This document shows, in pieces, positions 19,294-30,831 of a stretch of DNA of 64,000 bases. The stretch lies in contig JASEVX010000001.1 of assembly GCA_031761405.1 (NCBI GenBank), positions 48,779,102 through 48,843,101 of the forward strand, written 5' to 3'. A program made the translations under genes and the position numbers. Within the stretch, counting starts at the first letter, position 1. Each line of letters begins with the position of its first letter. This DNA comes from Serripes groenlandicus. Its lineage: Eukaryota > Mollusca > Bivalvia > Cardiida > Cardiidae. The notes under the pieces were generated by a model. That model made no database searches and had not been told where the DNA came from. It saw nothing but the letters and a program-made list of their open reading frames with translations.

Positions 19294-19339
19294 AAAATAT
19301 GCCTGCAGAATGATGGAAAAAAAAAATGCCAGCAGTATG

Positions 19340-19524
19340 GTTGTGACCGTATCATGGTGTTGGCATTCATCACTTACCACCACGGCACAGATTTAACAAT
19401 GGACCCCAATCTTGCAACAGCTTGGGCAGGCATTGCAAGGGAGATAATCCACTGTATGATCTCCGGTATGACCAGAATGTCTCAAGCATACATCCATACT
19501 CATAGGGCAGGAACTAGATACTAA
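19340..19524 (+). pseudogene. Tc1-like transposase fragment
   Basis: The frame reads RIMVLAFITYHHGTDL..NLATAWAGIAREII, which resembles the VMVWAGI-YHHRTDL..GNL block with a following arginine and EI of Tc1/mariner transposases, just before the second catalytic Asp. No DDE triad is complete, both ends are missing, and no Tc1 terminal repeat is visible nearby. The identification rests on one short block. Confidence 0.4.
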
Positions 19525-19802
19525 ATGTCCTCTGTTGATTGATTGCCACTTTGCCAATTCAGTATACTTGCTATCTGCTTAAATAAGAGGTTCCCTTAAA
19601 TATTGTTCCCAGAATAGATGACAGGCAAGATCGATTAAATTTGAACAAATTGTGTCCAACAGAGTAATTGCATCAAAATGCATCTGCAAAAGGGAAACGT
19701 TCAAGCCTGAATGGATATCATTCAAAGTTATGGTGCATCTTCTATCTATGAATATCATCAATTTTCAGGGAATGTTCTTTAAAGTACCAATTAAAAATCT
19801 TC

Positions 19803-19975
19803 CACGAGAAAACCAACATTGCGTAAAGTATAGATCCTGGTCAAGCCTAAGCATGCTGCGCAAGCAGGCTAACCTGATCAGACTTTTTTTCGCCTCCTGT
19901 GGATTTTCTGTTTCAGGAATCATTACTCTATACTGCTATCCCCCTTAGACGGAATGTGTCGGCCCGGATAAGCTT
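19803..19975. repeat. MITE-B, right-truncated copy
   Basis: ACGAGAAAACCAACATTGCG opens it, and AAGTATAGATCCTGGTCAAG, GAATCATTACTCTATAC and GGAATGTGTCGGCCCGG follow. The right TIR is missing. Confidence 0.7.
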
Positions 19976-19979
19976 GTCC

Positions 19980-20463
19980 ATTCATTGATATCATTATTTA
20001 AAATTGCTCATTGTGAGTAATATTCAATTTCCCTACTTTATTTTCAATTTATACCAAACCTTGCTTTCCAATGTCCAAAGTGAAACATGTTTTTTCCTCA
20101 CACTTTTTTCAAATCAATTTTACTCTAAAAGTCTCTCATATTAGGTAAATGGTTTAGGACCATCCTAAGCATCAATTTTCCTGGATACTTCAAACATGAC
20201 CTCAAGGTATCTAAACAGATCTCTTTCATATTATATTTATATAGCCATCCTGAAGCCTTTGGTAAATTTATATGGACGAGAATGATTAGGTTTAAGTAAA
20301 GTTTTATGTTGCCTTAAAAATCTTAATAGATTTCATTTAGAGATACTTGAACTCTGGAAAGCCTTTTAATTATGAACACTCAGACAGATTGCTTTACATT
20401 GTCTGCTCCATTCATAACATATTACCACACGGATATGTTTCGGATATGTTTCGTTCTGGGCTT
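19980..20463. other. No feature recognised
   Basis: AT-rich sequence with no coding signal. GGATATGTTTC is duplicated in tandem near 20430-20452. Confidence 0.4.
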
Positions 20464-20600
20464 ATTTACCCTTTCCATTATAGAGACAAAATTGAACACC
20501 TTTGCAGATGACTTTCTAAAAACATTGTGAGGCAGGTAGACCATTTTCTCCTTTCACCAAAATGTTTTCAAAAGTCGTCTTCAGGTTGAAAAGGGTTCAA
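20464..20600. repeat. MITE-A, short copy
   Basis: TTTACCCTTTCCATTATAGAG to TCAGGTTGAAAAGGGTTCAA. A remnant (CATACAATAAATTTGCTGCAG) follows at 20708-20744. Confidence 0.55.
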
Positions 20601-20793
20601 ATTCTGACGAGCAAGGGTTGTCAACGGATTCACTAAACTTGAACATTTTGCCAATGACATTATCCAAGCAATATAAAAATATGAAAACTCTTAAGATAAA
20701 TATACCTGACATACAATAAATTTGCTGCAGATGACTTTATACTAAGAAACTGTATATACTAGAAAGGCGACACCTTTAAGGGTTTCGCGGGGG

Positions 20794-21434
20794 ATAGAAT
20801 GAGTGGAGAGAAGCAGAATTGCATCCAAACTACCAACCGACCACACACAATGCGGAATGTATTATTTCAATTCCAACATGGTCCAAAACGTAACAATTGA
20901 TGACAATCAAGTATTTTGCAACACCAAAATTATCTCCATAAGTCTAAAAGATAAATAGAACATAATTATCGGGTTTGGCGCCAAAGTGACTAACGTTATG
21001 ACGTCAAACCGCTGATGTGACGTCACTTTCCTAGTATTCGGTCATGTTCTTGCTCACAGAAATTTTTCAAGTCAACTAAATGTATGAAAAATCTAAAAAC
21101 ACCGTTGTTTGCAATGGATGTAGGACAAGTTTTAGGTTGAATTTAAGGTTTCTAGCTGAATCTGTTATTTGCTGGTGCGAGATCTACAGGAAATTTTTCG
21201 GGTTTTAACCTAAACAAATTTTCTGAAACTAGATTTTTCCCAGATATAACGAACACGCCAAGACCTAGATCACATAGATTTCTATAAGTGTGGGTAATTT
21301 CAGCGATATTCTTTGAGCCGTTTACTTTGTCCTCAAATCGTTGAATTTTCAGACACATTGTGACACAATAGCCGTGTAGACATTCCTTCCGTAGAACAGA
21401 ATAGAATGATTCTGCTCCACTACACTCATTCTAT
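20794..21434. mobile_element. Unclassified 641-bp TIR element
   Basis: ATAGAATGAGTG at 20794-20805 and CACTCATTCTAT at 21423-21434 are a perfect 12-bp inverted pair, with AGCAGAAT/ATTCTGCT paired just inside. No target duplication is evident. It contains two perfect TGACGTCA palindromes and a 68-codon minus frame (21152-21358) of unknown family. Confidence 0.5.
20999..21025. promoter_or_regulatory. Two perfect TGACGTCA (CRE-like) palindromes
   Basis: TGACGTCA occurs at 20999-21006 and 21018-21025, inside the TIR element. This is the consensus site for CREB/ATF factors. Whether it drives transcription of the element is inference. Confidence 0.4.
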
Positions 21435-21469
21435 ACATAAATGAAAGTGCAATTATTGAGAGGAATTGA

Positions 21470-21800
21470 ATACATTGCAAAACCTGCAACCTGCAAAAGG
21501 AGAAATTGTTCTCCTTTTGTGCAAATGTTTTAAAAAATCATCTGCTGCAGATGTATCAAAATGTGTGTGCAAGTGGGAAATGGTTAACCTTTCCCACATA
21601 TAGAAGCTTTCTGACGCCTTTGCAGCAGACAAATTTTGAAATCATAGTGGCAAAAGGAGAAATTGCTCATAATAAGCAATTTCTACCATGGTAACAATGT
21701 TATTAACTCAATTCAATAATCATTCTTTCATTTATACAAATGTTCTAATATTTTGGACTTGATAATTTCCAAATTTATAGTAAATTGGAAAGGAAGGAAT
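21470..21800. mobile_element. Two MITE-A copies sharing one TTAA
   Basis: A right half (CAAAAGGAGAAATTGTTCTCC to AAGTGGGAAATGGTTAA) shares TTAA 21584-21587 with the next copy, whose left end is TTAACCTTTCCCACATATAG and whose right end (TTGGAAAGGAAGGAATAAA) has decayed. Confidence 0.7.
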
Positions 21801-21907
21801 AAACCTTTTCTTACCACTTGACATGGAAGACACTCTCACAAACTGAAATTGTTTGAAATAAAGAGAGGATTGGTATGGACAAATATAATCTATTCTTGAG
21901 ACAAGAG

Positions 21908-22129
21908 TTAACCCTTTCCCTCATATAGACGCTTTCTGACGCCTCTGCAGCAAACAGCTTTTTGAAAACATAGTGACAAAAGAAGAAATTGCTCAAAACA
22001 AGCAATTTCTCCTTTTGCAGCAATGTTTTCAACTTTTTTCAGTAATTATACCTACAATTAACGAGATTTTCCATATTTGTGAGTAGACATTTTCAAAGTC
22101 ATCTGCTCCAGTTTTTGGGAAAGGGTTAA
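21908..22129. mobile_element. MITE-A, near-complete copy
   Basis: TTAACCCTTTCCCTCATATAG to TTTTTGGGAAAGGGTTAA. It serves as the uninterrupted comparison for the split copy at 11489 (GTAATTATACCTACAATTAA). Confidence 0.85.
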
Positions 22130-22145
22130 AGGCATTGTTATCTTC

Positions 22146-22367
22146 AACCCTGTTCCACTTATAGACATTTTTTTATGCCTATACAGCGAATGACTGTTGG
22201 AAAATATTGTGGCAAAAGAAGAACTTGCTCATAATGAGCCACAATTTTGCCATTATGTTTTTTTTTTATCTCTATTCAATACCAATTCTTTCATTTGTTA
22301 AGATTTTCGATAATTGTTGCTACTTGTTTCTAAAGTCCTCGTCTGTGGCAGATGTGGAAAAGGGTTG
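22146..22367. repeat. MITE-A, decayed copy
   Basis: CAACCCTGTTCCACTTATAG to GCAGATGTGGAAAAGGGTTG. Confidence 0.6.
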
Positions 22368-22615
22368 AGCATTTTCTTATTATAACTTATAATTAATGTT
22401 TTCAAATGAGAGAATTTGCTGAAGAAAGCAACATGCTGTTATGTTATGTAAGACATCAAAGTGGCCGCCTCATGGTGCTTGTTTTAAATTAAGCTGCAAC
22501 CTTGACAATAGAATGCTTAATAGTCACATAAAACACTACATTGCTTGCTTTCTTGGCTCTCAAAAGTGTGATAAAATAGCAATAGCACTTTCACTTCAAT
22601 TCAGATTGTTTTGGC

Positions 22616-22797
22616 TTAACCCTTTCCTCATGCGGACGCTTTCTGATGCCTCTGCAGCAGCCGACTTTTGAAAACATTTGACAAAAGAAGAAATTGCTCA
22701 AAACGAGGAATTTCTCCTTTTGCCACAATGTTTTCAATTTTTATCAGTAAATATACCCTCATTTAAATTTTCTCTATTTAAAGCGATTGACAAAAGT
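22616..22797. mobile_element. MITE-A, right-truncated
   Basis: TTAACCCTTTCCTCATGCGG to ATTGACAAAAGTCT, then SINE sequence begins without the MITE right end reappearing. Confidence 0.75.
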
Positions 22798-22972
22798 CTT
22801 CCACCAAAAGGCTAAGTCTATGTAGAAAAGCAGCCAGTTGCTTGGGAAGATTGTTGTGTGGAGTACTGGTGTGAGAAAACCAGCAAATGCATGAGTAGGA
22901 CCGGTGAACTGGCCGCCGTGATATAACTGAGAAATTGTTAAAAACGACGTTAAACCCCAATCAATCAATATG
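22798..22972 (+). repeat. SINE, 5'-truncated
   Basis: The body GTGTGGAGTACTGGTGTGAG, GTGAACTGGCCGCCGTGATA and the tail GTTAAACCCCAATCAATCAA belong to the same family as 46236-46534. The tRNA head is absent. Confidence 0.8.
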
Positions 22973-23135
22973 CTGCAGTGGTGTGTACAATGAACCATTG
23001 GGGGTGTCAAAGGATAAAACACAGAACATTTGTCCTTTAACTTCCCTGAGGTAACACACACTTGAGATTACCTATATATATTTATATAATGTCTCAAATT
23101 GCCTTTTATGTGTGAGGAAAAAACAGGATTTTATC

Positions 23136-24243
23136 TTAACCCTTTCCCTCATATAGACACTTTCTGACGCCTCTGCTGCAGACAGCTTTTTGAAAACATG
23201 GTGACAAAAGAAACAAGACATGGAAATTCCATGAAACCAGGTTTTCTATAATGGAAGGGGTTTGATTAAGAATTAACAGATCTGTCAAATCTTTCTGTTA
23301 ATAGTTAATCAAAGCTAGTAATTCAAGTAACAGGGAATATTTCTATTGATGAATAATCATAATTACTTTGTCAATTAAATATATCACAATTTTATCTAAC
23401 AAATATCAGTTCAATACAGTCAATCGTGTGTTGATGGCCTCATTTATTAAGAACATATAATAGATAACAGATATTAAGCAACCTTTTGTTGTAAGCAGCC
23501 ACATTTTAGGATCCCAAATGCCAGGTTGATAATCAGTGATCTGCCTTAACCCTTTACTTGATAGTAACGCGTTTATGCCTTTGCAAACACATTGTCTTAG
23601 AAGCTATAGATAAAATATTTATATGCAACACATTGTATTGATATAATGCATATCTATGCTATATTCTTTTAAATTGCCAAGTTATTTAATATGGAGCATA
23701 TTTGCGCGAAGTTATTTGAAAATATCTATATGCATGGTAAAGTTATGGTCTGAACAAAAAAATCTCAAGTAAAGTATATTTTCTGTCACTGTGACCTTGA
23801 CCTGGAAGCTAAACACATAAATTGTGCATGTGACACATCATATTGATATAGTTCATATTTGTGCCAAGTTATTTGAAAATATCTCTATGCATGACACAGT
23901 TATGGTCCGGACAAGAAAAGTTCAATTAAAGTCTATTTCTTATCACTGTGACCTTGACCTTGCATTTTTTGCATTTGGCACATCGTCTTGATATGGTGCA
24001 TGTTTGTGCCAAGTTATTTGAAAATATCTCTATGCATGACAAAGTTATGGTCCGGACAAGGAAAGTTGACGCCCGCCCGCCTGCCTGCCGACTTCGCCAA
24101 ACTAATAACCAGATTTTTCCTTTGGAAAACCTGGTTAAAAATTGCTCAAAACGAGCAATTTCTCCTTTTGCCACAATGTTTCCACTTTTAGTCATAAGAT
24201 ATCAGTTCAATTATAGAGATTTTCTATTTTTTGACAAAATATG
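23136..24243. mobile_element. MITE-A split by a 925-bp repeat element
   Basis: The left part (TTAACCCTTTCCCTCATATAG to GGTGACAAAAGAA, 23136-23212) and the right part (AAATTGCTCAAAACGAGC to TTGACAAAATATG, 24138-24243) join at the centre of the element. The MITE right end is also lost into a following GACAAGGTCACAG sequence. Confidence 0.75.
23213..24137. mobile_element. 'Accaggttttc' element inserted in MITE-A
   Basis: AACCAGGTTTTC at 23235-23246 and GAAAACCTGGTT at 24125-24136 are inverted. About 22 bp (ACAAGACATGGAAATTCCATG) lie outside the left repeat. Inside, three units of about 145-160 bp carry GTTATTTGAAAATATCT and TGTGACCTTGACCT, and the right end has GCCCGCCCGCCTGCC. The class is unknown. 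No transposase is present. Confidence 0.55.
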
Positions 24244-24379
24244 TGACAAGGTCACAGTGATCTAATTTTGATATGCTTTACACTTAGTAGGTGCCCATGA
24301 TGTATGTATGCAACACATTTAATACACACAGTGTAATTATGTAGGAAATTATTATAGCCCAAACACGCAGGGTTGGGTC

Positions 24380-24890
24380 AAAGGTCAAAGTCAAGGCAAC
24401 AGAAAATGCATCGTTGAATCAAATTTGTTAAAAGTAGGTGTGATAGCAAAGTAATTAAGAGCCTGTATGTGTCTTGGTAAAGACCTGGGTATAGTACCTA
24501 CTAAGGAACATGTGTACCAAGTATCATTTGAAAATATTTGAACAGTTTTTGTGACAACAAAGACGACGAAGCCAAGGGTATCAAAATACCCCGACATATT
24601 TTCTTTGAAAAACAGGCAAGCTAAAAATGGTAGTAATGGAATGATTGATGAACAGTTCTGGTACATTTGTACTAGAACTGTTCTAGAATTTACTAGAACT
24701 GTTCCAGACAATTTGCAGGGTAGGAACATGTGTACCAAGTTTCATTTGAAAATAATGAACAGTTTTTGAGTTATGTCAGGTAAGGTTAAAGTTTGTGATG
24801 ACGAAAACGACGACACCAAGGGTATCAAAATACCCCAACTTATTTTTTTTGAAAAACACTCAAGCTAAAAATGGTATTACATGTAATGTC
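24380..24890. repeat. Duplicated 'accaagggtatcaaaat' repeat
   Basis: Two related blocks (24504-24640 and 24724-24880) share GGAACATGTGTACCAAGT, AAGGGTATCAAAATACCCC and AAAAACA..CAAGCTAAAAATGG. Between them ACTAGAACTGTTC is repeated twice 20-odd bp apart. Confidence 0.65.
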
Positions 24891-24904
24891 CTTGGCACTC
24901 AGAG

Positions 24905-25046
24905 TTGCTGGGTAAGCATCTAAGGACTGACTGGCTGGTGTCAGGATAAATAGACCAGTAGTACTGGTAACTTACCCAGAAATGCTGTGATATGACTGAA
25001 AAATGGTTGAAGGCAGAACAAACACCAAACAATCAATCTTAAAGAG
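24905..25046 (+). repeat. SINE-like repeat, diverged
   Basis: CCAGTAGTACTGGTAACTTACC, GTGATATGACTGAAAAATGG and ACACCAAACAATCAATC match the body and tail layout of the reverse copies at 59613 and 61335. The head is missing. Confidence 0.55.
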
Positions 25047-25199
25047 ATTATGCACTTGGATAACACTGCTTTTATGTCAAAAGAAACTATTGTTGAAAAG
25101 GTAGAAATTGTTTATCAGACGTTTTTTAAAAACTGTTTTGGGATATCAAAATTAATGCTCTTTGGGGAAAGAAGCAGAGTAAAATAATGGGGCAATTTG

Positions 25200-26390
25200 G
25201 TCATTTTCAATCCAGAGCATGTATGTATGGTGAAGATCGGATAGTAAATGGAGGCTCTATTGTGTTCACAAGCAGTATTATAGCAATTTTGACAAATTCA
25301 AGGGCCATAATCCAGTCATGCAAGAGCACATCTGGCTGGTTTTCGAAAGGAACCGAGCTCTCATCAATATTTAACTACTATCTAAGTTTGGTGAAGATCA
25401 GAGAGTAAATGGAGCCTCTATTGTGTTCACAAGCTCTATTATAGCAATTTTGACAATTCCAAGGCCATAATCCAGTCTTGCATGCTTGGATCTGGCTGGT
25501 TTGCAAAAGGAACCAAGCTCTCATCAATATTTAACTACTACCTAAGTTTGGTGAAGATCGGATAGTAAATGGAGGCTCTATTGTGTTCACAAACTGTATT
25601 ATAGTAATTTTGACAATTTCAAGGGCCATAATCCAGTCATGTAAGAGCACATCTGGCTGGTTTTCGAAAGGAACCGAGCTCTCATCAATATTTAACTACT
25701 TTCTAAGTTTGGTGAAGATCAGAGAGTAAATGGAGCCTCTATTGTGTTCACAAGCTCTATTATAGCAATTTTGACAATTCCAAGGCCATAATCCAGTCTT
25801 GCATGGTTGGATCTGGCTGGTTTGCAAAAGGAACCGAGCTCTCATCAATATTTAACTACTACCTAAGTTTGGTGAAGATCGGATAGTAAATGGAGGCTCT
25901 ATTGTGTTCACAAGCTGTATTATAGCAATTTTGACAATTTCAAGGGCCATAATCCAGTCATGCAAGGGCACATCTGGCTGGTTTGCGAAAGGAACCGAGC
26001 TCTCATAAATATCTAACTACTGTATAAGTTTGATGGAGACACAATCAAAACTGAAGACTTTATCTCGTCCACAAGCTGTATTATAGCAATTCTGACAATT
26101 TCAAGGGCCATAATCCAGTCTTGCATGGCCGGATCTGGCTGGTTTGCAAAAGGAACCAAGCTCTCATGGATACCTAACTACTGTGTCAGTTTGGTGAAGA
26201 TCAGATAGTAAATTCACAAGCTCTATTATAGCAATTTTGACAATTTCAAGGACCATAAACCAGACTTGCATGGGCGGATCTGGCTGGTTTGCGAAACGAA
26301 CCGAGCTCTCATGGATATTTAACTACTGTATAGGTTTGATTGAGATACAATCAAAACTGAAGACTGTATGGCGTTCACAAGCAATTGTTT
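25200..26390 (+). repeat. Tandem array of about 161-bp monomers with A-B alternation
   Basis: GGTGAAGATC recurs at about 25229, 25390, 25551, 25712 and 25872. Units 1, 3 and 5 read GGATAGTAAATGGAGGC and AGTCATG.AAG, while units 2 and 4 read AGAGAGTAAATGGAGCC and AGTCTTGCATG. The array is thus a dimeric repeat of about 322 bp. Three more diverged monomers follow to 26390. The single 73-codon frame at the start is a by-product. Confidence 0.85.
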
Positions 26391-26436
26391 AAGGACGCAT
26401 GGATGATGGACACCACGCCACGGCATAAGCTAAAAA

Positions 26437-26681
26437 CTAAACCCTTTCAGTTTCCCGCATACAACAAATCTGCAGCAGTCAACATTTTAAATAATACCCG
26501 AAAAAAATTGAAAACACCCTTAAAATGAAAGTACAATAATTGAATAGAGCTGAACACATGGTGACAAAAGGAGAAATTGCTTGTTTTGAGCAATTTCTTC
26601 TTTTGTCACCATTTTTTCTAAAAGCTGTCTGCTGCAGAGGCATCAGAAAGCGTCTATAATTATGAGGGTTGAAAGGGTTAA
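26437..26681. mobile_element. MITE-A, near-complete copy
   Basis: CTAAACCCTTTCAGTTTCCCG to TGAGGGTTGAAAGGGTTAA, carrying small insertions in both ends. The centre GGTGACAAAAGGAGAAATTG is intact. Confidence 0.7.
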
Positions 26682-26845
26682 TCAAGCAGACAAATTTGAA
26701 AACATTTGGCCAAATTATTGAAAATATATGGAATATTATTAAGAGTTGAAAGGAGTGTGGCAAAAGGAGAAATGATGCTCATCACGATCTCTTTCTCCTT
26801 TTGCCACAAACTGTTTTCAAAAATTGTCTGCAAGTGGAAAATTTA
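26681..26845. repeat. MITE-A, decayed copy adjoining the previous one
   Basis: TTAATCAAGCAGACAAATTTG to TGTCTGCAAGTGGAAAATTTAA, with GTGGCAAAAGGAGAAATG..TCTCCTTTTGCCAC in the centre. Confidence 0.6.
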
Positions 26846-26849
26846 ATAA

Positions 26850-27340
26850 ATGTCATCTTGGTAACACGTAACATGTAATAGGCATTCTTTTTTCCCTGCC
26901 AATTTATTCGAAATTAGAGGATGGAAAAAGAACTCCAAATGGATAACTTGAGCTAGGTTCTGACAGCATCTATTTCTTCCAGTTGACACCATTAATCTTC
27001 ATTATCTATCGTTATCTTTGACAACAGTTTCTTGTTTCTCCTGTATTTGTCTATTATAAAAGCTATCTGTACTTTTTATGGTGATGAGCTTTTCCTTCAA
27101 TGTTTCCTGTCATGAGGAGAAAATAAGTTATCATCCTTTTTTTGGGGATATACATCATCCTCCCCTTTTTCTTGATATTCTAACTCTACAGTCTGAATAA
27201 CTAAACTGTTGTCGGCTATAAAAATATCCTAGTAAAATAGTAAAACATCTGGACAATTTAACGAAAAACGATAGAGTTCAAAACATTGCGAGTAAAGAGA
27301 AAAAGTTGCGCATTTTCAACATTTGCCTGCCACACAGGTA
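26850..27340. other. No feature recognised
   Basis: AT-rich sequence with no repeat ends or coding signal. Confidence 0.4.
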
Positions 27341-27547
27341 TTAACCCATTCCCTCATATAAACGCTTTCTGACGCCTCTGCAGCAGACAGCTTTTTGAAA
27401 ACATAGTAAATAAATTTGCAATCATCGAGGTAAACATATGGAAAACCTTTTTAATTACTATCTTTTAATATAGTTGAAAACGTTGTGGCAAATAGTAAGT
27501 TAATTGTCCGCTGCAGATGTGTCAAATTAGGCCTGTATATGTGTTAA
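27341..27547. mobile_element. MITE-A, chimeric copy
   Basis: TTAACCCATTCCCTCATATAA to CCTGTATATGTGTTAA with TTAA at both ends. The left third is of the young subfamily, the rest is of an older diverged type. Confidence 0.65.
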
Positions 27548-27774
27548 CCCTTTTCCTCATACAACATATCTGCAGCAGAAGATTTTGAAACCATAAAAGC
27601 AAAAACGTGAAAAATCTCCATAAATGAGAGTTTGATAATCAAATACAGTTGAAAACATTGTTGCAAAATGAGAAATTGCTCATTATGAGCATTTGCTTCT
27701 TTTTGTCACAATGTTTTCAAAAGTTATCTACTGCAGAATGTGTCAGAAAGCGTCTACAAGTAGGAAAGGGTTAA
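27544..27774. mobile_element. MITE-A, complete copy sharing TTAA with its neighbour
   Basis: TTAACCCTTTTCCTCATACAAC to ACAAGTAGGAAAGGGTTAA. The TTAA at 27544-27547 is common to both elements. Confidence 0.8.
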
Positions 27775-27779
27775 AAGTT

Positions 27780-28248
27780 TAAATATTGATTGTTTCTCGG
27801 TCGAGTAGACTTATCATGATACCACAAAAGTAATTTTCCATAATAAATAACTGAATTTAAATAAAAACTTAGGAACAAAAATGAAAAATCTGAATAATAA
27901 TAAATTCATTGCCAATATGATTTGAGGGATTTTTACTTGTATATATATACAAAGGCAGACTGTTTCATGCAAAACAACAAAATCAATAAGGCCAGTATTC
28001 AAAATTAACAATTTACTTAATTTGATAGTAAATATGATATTTAAAGACAGCTAGGTAGTCTTGAATACAACATTCCTCGAAGCAGCTCTTAAGCTTGCAA
28101 ACCAAGTCATACAAACAAAACCTATTCCGGAAAAAACAATTTTGTGATGAATCTGCCATCAACAATTTTTGAAACCTACTATTGGAAGGGAAAAATTGGT
28201 CAAACTTTCTCTCTTCTTATTGCCATATATCACTGAAACTTAAACAGA
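27780..28248. other. No feature recognised
   Basis: AT-rich sequence. The 65-codon minus frame (27814-28011) is low-complexity and unconvincing. Confidence 0.4.
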
Positions 28249-28249
28249 C

Positions 28250-28470
28250 ATTCCACTATTTCCCACTTGCACAGATGGATTTTGGCATGTTTGCAGCATA
28301 CAGCTCTTGAAGAAGAAATTATGAGCCATTTCTCCTTATGTAACGATGATTTCAAAATTAATCTATTCAATAATAATTAAATGCATTTAATACAGAGATT
28401 TTTGTATATATTGGCCTAGATGTTTTTAAAGTCGACTGCTGCAGATTTGATTTAAGTGGGAAAGGGTTAA
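28250..28470. mobile_element. MITE-A, diverged copy
   Basis: ATTTCCCACTTGCACAGATGG to TTAAGTGGGAAAGGGTTAA. The left TTAA is lost. Confidence 0.65.
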
Positions 28471-28720
28471 GAAGATAAAATATGCCCATTATCCAGAGGT
28501 CTTGCATGGGAACCGGCCAGGGATAATTACAGAGACTAAGTGGACCATTCTTGCCATGGTACCATCTAAATAAGGATCAATGTTGGAGAAACCATGGTGA
28601 TTGGATCGCCCTAGGGGCAACATAAGTCAGCAGGTGAGGCAGTTTAGTGGGTTCCTAGTCAAGGTTTATAGTAAAAAGGAAACCAAACTAGAGCCAAATC
28701 ATAGCCTTACTTAGGAGTAT

Positions 28721-28946
28721 TTACCCTTTTCTCTCATACAACAAATCTGCAGCAGACGACATTGTAAACATCTAGACAAAAAATATGAAAAATCTCTAGA
28801 AATGAAAGCATAATTAACTATTGAACAGATCGAGTGTATATCATTGCGACTAAAAAGATTGCTCATCATGAGCAATTTCTTTTGTTTGCAACAATGATTG
28901 CAAAAGTCGTCTGTTTCAAAGGCGTCTGTATGTGAGAAAGGGTTAA
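28721..28946. mobile_element. MITE-A, near-complete copy
   Basis: TTACCCTTTTCTCTCATACAAC to GTATGTGAGAAAGGGTTAA. Confidence 0.75.
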
Positions 28947-29229
28947 TTCCATATTGTGAGTTATGTAGGTGTTAAGAATGGCTTTTGTTTGTAACTCATT
29001 GGTGCTAGGACAGTTTAGTTATTTGCTTTAGCTTGGACAATTGTTTTATACAAAATGATTTAACCCCTTCCATGATCCAACCAATTAAAGATTTTTGCAT
29101 CAGCCAGATGATCAAAAACATTATAGAACAAAAATGCCAAACTGTCACAACATATCACACTAAGGGTCCATAACTCCAAAGTATTTTGGGCAATCTGACT
29201 TGAAATTTAACTGTGCAGAGATAAGCTTG

Positions 29230-29390
29230 ATCAAACCCGAATTAAAATACTAGCTTACAGCAAGTGTTCGCCACGTGTGCCACAAGCTTACACAAACTCA
29301 CTGCAATCTGCTTAAGATTGCAGTCCCAAAAAATATTATGTTAAGCTTGCAGTTTCCAAATACTCTGATTATAACAAAGAATACAACAAC
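29230..29390. repeat. Caagctt-rich repeat fragment
   Basis: CACAAGCTTACACAAACTC, TGCAATCTGCTTAAGATTGCAG and TTAAGCTTGCAGTTT match motifs of the larger loci at 33097-33258 and 62208-62740. The sequence is inverted-repeat-rich. Confidence 0.5.
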
Positions 29391-29400
29391 ATGAAATAAT

Positions 29401-30464
29401 AACAAGAGGGCCATGATGGCCCTGGAATCGCTCACCTGATTTTTTTTTTCACTTTAGCTATATAAGCCCCGACCAATCAACATGGCTTAAAGGAATCTGA
29501 TAGAGGGTCATCCAAGGAACATTTCTACAAAATTATTTGAAAATCGGCCTGACACTTTTGGAGGAGAAGATTTTTTAAGTTTTCACTATGGCAATATAAC
29601 GCAAAAAAGCCCAGCCCCCCCCTGGCGGCCACATTTTTCGACCAATCAACATGGCTTGAAGGAATCTGATAGAGAGTCACCCAAGGAACATTTCTACAAA
29701 ATAAGTTCAAAATCTGCCAACCAATTTGGGAGGAGAAGAATTTTGAAGTTTTTTCGTTTCGTTGCCATGGAAACCAGAATTCTGCATGGATCCCAATAAT
29801 TTGAAGGAATTCTGGTGAGGTCATTGAGAGGATGCTTTCTGTGAAGTTTCATCCCAATTAACCCACTGGTTACTGAGGAGAAGATGTTGAAGATTTTTTA
29901 AGTTTTCACTATAACCATAAAAGGCAAAATAGCCCCGCCCCCCTGGCGGCCATGTTTTTCGACCAATCAACATGGCTTGAAGGAATCTGATAGAGGGTCA
30001 CCCAAGGAACATTTCTACAAAATTATTTGAAAATCGGTCTGACACTTTTGGAGGAGAAGATTTTTTAAGTTTGCACTATAGCCATATTGGCAAAATAGCC
30101 CCCCCCCCACCCTTGGGGCCATGTTTTTCGACCAATCAACATGGCTTGAAGGAATCTGATAGAGGGTCACCCAAGGATCATTTCTACAAAATAATTTGAA
30201 AATCGGCCTGACACTTTGGGAGGAGAAGATTTTTAAAAAAAATGAAGTTTTTTTCATTTCGTTGCCATGGAAACCAGAATTCTGCATGGATCCCTAAAAT
30301 GTTAAGGAATTCTGGTGAGGACATTGCGAGGATGCTTTCTGTGAAGTTTCATCCCAGTTGACCCACCGGTTACAGAGGAGAAAATGTTGACGGACGACGG
30401 ACGACGGACATAGGGCGATCACAATAACTCACCCTGAGCACTTTGTGCACAGGTGAGCTAAAAA
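29401..30464 (+). repeat. 'gctcacctga' element (family H2), longest copy
   Basis: It starts AACAAGAG and a terminal hairpin (GGGCCA..TGGCCC), then ATCGCTCACCTGA, and ends CAGGTGAGCTAAAAA, so GCTCACCTG/CAGGTGAGC form subterminal inverted repeats. The interior has four diverged copies of a CCAATCAACATGGCTT..GAATCTGATAGAGGG module, followed by GGAAACCAGAATTCTGCATGG and GACGGACGACGGAC. The minus-strand frames of 90-99 codons arise from the repeated module. Its hairpin plus subterminal repeats resemble Helentron-type ends. Confidence 0.7.
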
Positions 30465-30830
30465 TAAAGACCTTAATTCTCCTGGCTGTATTTAAAGGTA
30501 TTCTCTGTACAAGATTAAAAATAACTAGAATTGTTTTTGACACAAAAACAGATGTCTCCCCCTCAAATATCTGTCAAAATCTCTCAAAACATTCCAACCT
30601 ATAAAGCAGACAAAAGTTTGGCCAAGTCGGACAGTATTCAACTTTTAATTACTAATTTTATCTTGACCTTGTACAAAGTGGACATGATAGCAAATGGTTT
30701 ACAATAACACATCTTTTTACTGCAGCTGTAACATTCAAGACTGGAGTATTCCTCAAAACAGCTAATAACTGTTGCTAAACATTATAAGCAATGGCAAATA
30801 AAAACTAAATGTGCGAGTTCTGCACATCAT
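30465..30830. other. No feature recognised
   Basis: This is AT-rich sequence between the family H2 element and the satellite. Confidence 0.4.
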
Positions 30831-30831
30831 G

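Noticed and set aside
29525..30287. Minus frames of 90-99 codons resembling each other
   Set aside because: They come from repeated modules of the family H2 element.
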